Source: Chitinophaga cymbidii (GTDB taxonomy: Bacteria; Bacteroidota; Bacteroidia; Chitinophagales; Chitinophagaceae). From it: DNA of 64,000 nt. A program made the translations under genes and the position numbers. The DNA lies in the NCBI RefSeq assembly GCF_007992715.1, contig NZ_BKAU01000002.1:620001-684000 (forward strand), in the 5' to 3' direction. Positions 59,550 to 64,000 of the stretch are shown in pieces. The notes under the pieces were generated by a model. It did no database searches. It was not told where the DNA came from and saw only the letters and a program-made list of their open reading frames with translations. Positions within the stretch are counted from its first letter, which is position 1, and each line of letters starts with the position of its first letter.

Positions 59550-60821
59550 ATGAAAGTTATTGTATCACCGGCTGCCATCACCGGCTCCGTTACGGCCAAT
59601 CCATCCAAAAGCGCGATGCAGCGCGCGGTAGCGGCGGCCCTGCTGGCAAAAGGAAAGACCACCATCCACAACCCCGGCCTGAGCAATGATTGCCTGGCCG
59701 CGCTGGAAGTAGCCGAAAACCTCGGCGCGATGGTGAAGCGGGTGAATGAAAACATCGAGATCACGAGCAGGGGCGTTGAGCCTTTTTACGATGAGATCAA
59801 CTGCGGAGAATCCGGCCTGGGCATCCGCATGTTCACGCCCATCGTAGCACTGGCAGACCGGGCCATCACCATCAACGGTCACGGCAGCCTGGTGACGCGC
59901 CCGATGCATTTCTTTGAAGAAGTGCTGCCGCAGCTGGACGTGAAGATCAAAAGCCGGGAAGGCAAGCTGCCGCTGGAGATTCAGGGGCCGCTGCAGGCAA
60001 AAGACATCACGATCGACGGCTCGCTGTCATCGCAGTTCCTCACCGGCCTGCTGATGGCCTTCGGATCGGTGGCCGGCAAAGCGAAGATCACGGTGAAAGA
60101 CCTGAAGAGCAAGCCCTACATCGCGCTGACGCTGCAGATCATGGAACACTTCGGTGTGAAGGTGCGCAACGAAAATTTCGAATATTTTTATTTCGATAAA
60201 AAGCAGGAATACAAAGCCGTGGAATATACCGTGGAAGGCGACTGGAGCGGTGCGGCATTCCTGCTCGTGGCCGCCGCCGTAGCCGGTAAAGCGGAAGTAC
60301 ATCACCTGAATACCCTGTCCGCGCAATCGGACAAAGCGATCATGGAAGCCCTCGAAAAAGCGGGCGCTGAAATGCTCCCCGGCGTGTTCACCGTGATCGT
60401 GGGAAAGCGGGAACTGAAAGCCTTTGAAATGGACGCGACCGATTGTCCCGATCTGTTCCCGCCGCTGGTGGCTCTTGCCGCCAACTGCCAGGGCATTACA
60501 AAGATCAAGGGCGTCAGCCGCCTCGCACACAAGGAAAGCGACCGCGGCATCACCCTGCAGCAGGAATTCGGCAAAATGGGCATCCGCATAGACCTCGAAG
60601 GAGATGTGATGCTCGTGCACGGCGGAACAGGCATTAAAGGCGCCGCCGTACATTCGCATAACGACCACCGCATCGCCATGGCCTGCGCCGTAGCGGCACT
60701 GACGGCGGACGGCCCCGTGACCATCAGCAATGCGGAAGCGATCAACAAATCATACCCGGAGTTTTACGATCATCTGGCTAAACTAGGCGGCATCGTGGAA
60801 AAGGAAGAAGTAACGGCGTAA
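59550..60821 (+). CDS. aroA: 5-enolpyruvylshikimate-3-phosphate synthase
   Basis: A 423-residue EPSP synthase. The N-terminal PSKSAMQRAVAAALLAKGKTTI motif, INCGESGLGIRMFTPIVAL, LDGSLSSQFLTGLLMAFG-like phosphate site (DGSLSSQFLTGLLMAF) and VSRLAHKESDRGITLQQEFGKMGI are present. In place of the common NAGTA(M/T)R motif near residue 90 it has GESGLGIRM, which matches the class with altered glyphosate-site residues. Two gene starts away from the operon end; gap of 54 bases after aroB. Confidence 0.93.
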   Translation: MKVIVSPAAITGSVTANPSKSAMQRAVAAALLAKGKTTIHNPGLSNDCLAALEVAENLGAMVKRVNENIEITSRGVEPFYDEINCGESGLGIRMFTPIVALADRAITINGHGSLVTRPMHFFEEVLPQLDVKIKSREGKLPLEIQGPLQAKDITIDGSLSSQFLTGLLMAFGSVAGKAKITVKDLKSKPYIALTLQIMEHFGVKVRNENFEYFYFDKKQEYKAVEYTVEGDWSGAAFLLVAAAVAGKAEVHHLNTLSAQSDKAIMEALEKAGAEMLPGVFTVIVGKRELKAFEMDATDCPDLFPPLVALAANCQGITKIKGVSRLAHKESDRGITLQQEFGKMGIRIDLEGDVMLVHGGTGIKGAAVHSHNDHRIAMACAVAALTADGPVTISNAEAINKSYPEFYDHLAKLGGIVEKEEVTA

Positions 60822-60851
60822 TGTTTTATCAAACCAAGAAAGAAAAGTAAC

Positions 60852-61850
60852 ATGAACAGTTTTGGCAGAATATTCAGGGTAAACGTTTTTGGAGAATCTC
60901 ACGGCGAAAGCGTGGGGGTGAATATCGATGGGGTGCCATACGGCATACCGTTGAAGCAGGAAGATTTCCTGCCTGACCTGGAACGCCGCAAGGCCGGCGC
61001 AAAAGGCACCACGCCCCGCAAGGAAGATGACCTCCCGTTCCTGAAATCAGGTGTGTTCAACGACCACACCACCGGCGCGCCGGTGACCATCCTGTTCGAA
61101 AATAACAACACCCGCAGCGCGGATTACGCCAAGCTGCGGGAATTTCCCCGCCCGGGCCATGCGGACTTCGTGGCCTCCAAAAAGTATGGCGGCTTTGAAG
61201 ATTACCGCGGCGGCGGGCACTTCAGCGGCCGTCTCACGCTCAACCTCGTAGCGGCCGGTGTGATCGCCAAGAAGATACTGGGCGATGACATACAGGTAAA
61301 AGCCGTATTGAAAGAAGTGGGCGGTCTGCCCGATGCGGAAAAGGGACTGGAAGCCGCCATTGCTGCAAAGGATTCTGTGGGCGGCATCGTGGAATGTACG
61401 GTAGACGGGCTTCCCATCGGATGGGGAGAACCTTTCTTCGATTCGGTGGAATCCAACATCGCGCATGCCGTGTTCGCTATTCCCGCCATCAAGGGTGTTG
61501 AGTTCGGCGCGGGCTTTGCCGCCGCAAAAATGAAAGGGCTCGAACATAACGACCCGATCATCGACACGAATGGAAAAACCGCCACCAACAATGCCGGCGG
61601 CGTGGTAGGCGGCATTACCAACGGCAACCAGCTCGTGTTCCGCGTAGCGGTGAAACCTACCTCCAGCACGCCGAAAGAACAGCAAACCCTCAACATCGCC
61701 AGCGGAGCGGTGGAAAGCTTTTCCGTTAAAGGTCGCCATGACCTTTGTATCGCCCTGCGCGTGCCCGTGGTGCTGGAAGCCGTAACAGCGATGGTGCTGG
61801 CGGACTTCAAGCTGCTGGCGGATTCTACGCTGGGATACCGGAAATACTAG
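60852..61850 (+). CDS. aroC: Chorismate synthase
   Basis: A 332-residue chorismate synthase, shorter than the usual 350-370 because the C-terminal arm is trimmed. Marks: GRIFRVNVFGESHGESVGVNIDGVPYGIPL (flavin site), RPGHADFVASKKYGGFEDYRGGGHFSGRLTLNLVAAGVIAKKIL and the late GVVGGITNGNQLVFRVAVKPTSST plus RHDLCIALRVPVVLEAVTAMVLADF. All catalytic regions are intact, so the short end is likely a family trait. Last gene of the aromatic operon, followed by a hairpin terminator. Confidence 0.94.
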   Translation: MNSFGRIFRVNVFGESHGESVGVNIDGVPYGIPLKQEDFLPDLERRKAGAKGTTPRKEDDLPFLKSGVFNDHTTGAPVTILFENNNTRSADYAKLREFPRPGHADFVASKKYGGFEDYRGGGHFSGRLTLNLVAAGVIAKKILGDDIQVKAVLKEVGGLPDAEKGLEAAIAAKDSVGGIVECTVDGLPIGWGEPFFDSVESNIAHAVFAIPAIKGVEFGAGFAAAKMKGLEHNDPIIDTNGKTATNNAGGVVGGITNGNQLVFRVAVKPTSSTPKEQQTLNIASGAVESFSVKGRHDLCIALRVPVVLEAVTAMVLADFKLLADSTLGYRKY

Positions 61851-61881
61851 GCTGAAAAGAACGCGGAAGAAAAATAATTCT

Positions 61882-61932
61882 CACCCTGACACTTAATAAC
61901 AATATGGTTATGAAGTGTTTAGGGTGTTTTTG
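61882..61932 (+). terminator. Intrinsic terminator of the aromatic operon
   Basis: CACCCT at 61882-61887 pairs with AGGGTG at 61921-61926. Inner stems ACACTT/AAGTGT and ATAAC/GTTAT extend the hairpin, and T residues follow to 61931. It lies 31 bases after aroC. Confidence 0.82.
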
Positions 61933-62028
61933 TTTGCGGGAGCAGGATGGCACAGGACGATCGGCCATGATAACTTCGATATCTTTCATAACCTTTTTTT
62001 AAACAGTGAACAATTAAAGACCACGGTT

Positions 62029-64000
62029 ATGAAAAACATGATCCTCATGGCATGTTTCGTTTTGCCCTGTCTATTCCCCATCTGCACACAAGCCCAAAAC
62101 CTTACCGTTAAAGGGAAAGTAACGGATGAAACCAATGTAGCCCTGCCCGGTGTTTCTATCCAGGCAAAGGGTACAAGGTTCAATGCCGTGACCGGTACGG
62201 ATGGCTCGTTCTCCATTTCAGTAGACAGAAGCAACGTCACACTGCTATTTACCTACATCGGGTATGTTCCACAGGAAGTGGAAGTAAGGAACCGCACCAC
62301 TATCAATGTTACGCTCCAGCGTGATCAGAAATCGCTGGAAGGCGTGGTGGTGGTAGGTTACGGAACACGCCGCAGAGGCGATGTCACCGGCTCCATCGCA
62401 TCCATCAATGCCAAACAGATCGAGCAGGTGCCCACCACCAACGTGTCACAGGCGCTGCAGGGAAGGATACCGGGCGTTGAAGCCACCAACACTTCCTTCC
62501 GGCCCGGCTCCGGCGCCCGCATCCGCGTGCGGGGCAACCGCTCACTGACACCGAGCGCCAACAACAACTTCTCCGCGTCGCTGGACAATGGCAGGAATGA
62601 ACCGCTGTACGTGGTGGACGGCATCCCGATCACCTACAGCATCGATGACATCAACCCGCTGGACATCGAGTCCATCGACGTGCTGAAAGATGCGTCCGCC
62701 ACCGCCATCTACGGTTCCCGCGGCGCCAATGGCGTGATACAGATCACGACCAAAAAAGGAAAGGCCGGCAAGCTTTCCGTGCAGTACAGCGGCAGCGTTT
62801 CGGTGGACAAAATACTGAAGCCTATCCGCTCGCTGGACGGCCCGCAGTTTGCGGACATGAGGCGGCAGGCTTATTTCGCCAACGGCTCCTATGATCCGGC
62901 ACTGGCCAACGGCGGCGCTACTTTTTATTATCCCGATCCGGCATCCGACTATGCCTTGTTCCAGGCGGACCAGAACGTATGGAACTCCGTAGCAATGGGA
63001 TACGACTGGATACAGCTCGATGTCGCCAACGGCATTTTTAACGCGCGGAAACGCGCTTCCACAGCGGATGAGAAAGCGCTTATGGCTAACCTGGGATTGT
63101 CCGTGCTGGACAGCCTCGCGATCTACGATCCATCCAAAGTAAGAACGTTCGACTGGCAGAACGAAGCGCTGCGCACCGGGATCACCCACAATCACCAGAT
63201 ACAGGTATCCGGCGGCACCGAGAAGTTCAGGGCCTCTTTTTCCGGCGCGTATTTTAACCAGAAAGGCATTGAATACGGTCAGGACTACACGCGGTACACG
63301 TTCAATCAGAATACGGACTTCAGGCTGAACGACCGGATCAATGTTGGCGGCGGCATCACCTATTCCTCCGCCATACAGAACGTTGGCCCGAGCATGTACA
63401 CCAGCTCCATCTACCAGATACCGCTGGCCTTGCCGTATGATGAAAACGGCAACCTCATCTTTTATCCCGGTGAAGATGCCAACATCGTCAATCCCCTCAA
63501 CGATCCCAATACGGTTTTCAATGAATACCGCACCAACCGTTTGCTGGCGAACGTATTCGGCGAAGTGGAGCTGCTCAAGGGATTGAAGTACCGCGCGGCG
63601 TTCGGCGCGGATATGACCAACGTGCGGCAGGGCACCTTCAACGGATCGGTATCTTCCGTGCGGCAGGGCAACCCCGCCAACGCCAGCTACGCCACCCGCC
63701 TGGGATTCAACTGGGTGCTGGACAATATGCTGAATTATAACAAGACCTTCGGTACGGACCATTCCATTTCCGTAACGCTGCTGCACGAAATGCAGAAAAC
63801 GCGCTTCGAGCAGAACACCATGCGCGCGGAGAACCTGATCTATGAAAGCCAGAAATGGTATTCCCTGCAAAACAATGCACTGGCTACCGTTACCGGCGAC
63901 GGCTCCTTTTCGCAGACGCAATTGCTGTCATTCATGGGAAGGATCAACTATGCGTACAAGGACAAATATATCCTCACGCTCAGTCAGCGTAACGACAACT
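62029..64000 (+). CDS. SusC/RagA-family TonB-dependent transporter (partial, cut by window edge)
   Basis: Open from the ATG at 62029 to the end of the window, at least 657 residues without a stop. Signal peptide (MKNMILMACFVLPCLFPICTQAQ), carboxypeptidase-regulatory-like sandwich (LTVKGKVTDETNVALPGVSIQAKG), plug (LEGVVVVGYGTRRRGDVTGSIASINAKQIEQVPTTNVSQALQGRIPGVEAT; LYVVDGIPITYSIDDINPLDIESIDVLKDASATAIYGSRGANGVIQITTKKG) and the first half of the barrel. The classic VVVGYGT TonB-box region makes it more typical of the family than the other two copies. A SusD partner is expected just beyond the window. Third SusC in the window. Confidence 0.93.
   Translation, partial: MKNMILMACFVLPCLFPICTQAQNLTVKGKVTDETNVALPGVSIQAKGTRFNAVTGTDGSFSISVDRSNVTLLFTYIGYVPQEVEVRNRTTINVTLQRDQKSLEGVVVVGYGTRRRGDVTGSIASINAKQIEQVPTTNVSQALQGRIPGVEATNTSFRPGSGARIRVRGNRSLTPSANNNFSASLDNGRNEPLYVVDGIPITYSIDDINPLDIESIDVLKDASATAIYGSRGANGVIQITTKKGKAGKLSVQYSGSVSVDKILKPIRSLDGPQFADMRRQAYFANGSYDPALANGGATFYYPDPASDYALFQADQNVWNSVAMGYDWIQLDVANGIFNARKRASTADEKALMANLGLSVLDSLAIYDPSKVRTFDWQNEALRTGITHNHQIQVSGGTEKFRASFSGAYFNQKGIEYGQDYTRYTFNQNTDFRLNDRINVGGGITYSSAIQNVGPSMYTSSIYQIPLALPYDENGNLIFYPGEDANIVNPLNDPNTVFNEYRTNRLLANVFGEVELLKGLKYRAAFGADMTNVRQGTFNGSVSSVRQGNPANASYATRLGFNWVLDNMLNYNKTFGTDHSISVTLLHEMQKTRFEQNTMRAENLIYESQKWYSLQNNALATVTGDGSFSQTQLLSFMGRINYAYKDKYILTLSQRNDN

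Overview
The window comes from a member of the Bacteroidota, most like Chitinophaga and its relatives (Chitinophagaceae). The signs are SusC/SusD outer-membrane pairs, a gliding-motility/type IX secretion C-terminal domain, a sodium/sugar symporter of the SglT type, anti-sigma proteins of the phylum's style, almost no Shine-Dalgarno sequences, and repeated promoters of the Bacteroidota form (TTTG or TTG, about 20 bases, then TAnnTTTG). I saw no rRNA, tRNA, insertion sequence, prophage or CRISPR array.

Layout. 1-3.7 kb: an SPFH membrane protein with a ribbon-helix-helix repressor, then divergent AraC and LacI regulators. 3.7-15 kb: two SusC/SusD pairs in series, each with an unusually long 5' leader. 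15-26.8 kb: housekeeping genes (mutS, an RNA methyltransferase, a UbiA prenyltransferase, ruvX, def, an ECF sigma/anti-sigma pair, an rluD-type synthase, lipB) and a secreted T9SS-type protein. 26.7-34.1 kb: a glycan cluster with a GH29 fucosidase and a GH20 hexosaminidase on the minus strand, facing an N-acetylhexosamine kinase-like gene and a nucleotidyltransferase. 34.1-42.2 kb: branched-chain amino acid genes ilvE, ilvD, ilvB, ilvN, ilvC, ilvA. 42.2-50.5 kb: an FAD oxidoreductase, a second GH29 fucosidase and a xylose set (SglT, xylB, xylA, galM). 50.5-54 kb: a CsbD stress protein, a secreted protein, an ECF sigma factor next to an anti-sigma/trypsin-protease fusion, and a small lipoprotein. 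54.1-61.9 kb: a seven-gene aromatic operon (pheA, aminotransferase, tyrA, DAHP synthase/chorismate mutase, aroB, aroA, aroC). The right edge cuts through a third SusC gene.

The most striking content is regulatory. Three short reading frames, too small for routine gene calling, look like amino-acid-sensing leader peptides of ribosome-mediated attenuators. A 38-codon peptide before ilvE carries nine branched-chain residues in a row (LVVIVVVII). Two successive peptides of 19 and 24 codons before pheA are packed with Phe and Tyr. Each peptide is followed by an intrinsic terminator, and in each a segment at the leader stop codon can pair with the 5' arm of that terminator. Two attenuators in series before one aromatic operon is the observation I would check first.

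How the genes fit together: extracellular glycosidases release fucose and N-acetylhexosamines, SusC/SusD systems import oligosaccharides, and the kinase/nucleotidyltransferase pair could turn free GlcNAc or GalNAc directly into nucleotide sugar. The xylose set forms a complete path from uptake to xylulose 5-phosphate. The amino acid operons appear to be set by charged tRNA supply through their leaders. All functional statements rest on reading the sequence and on family knowledge; no alignment, folding or database search was run.
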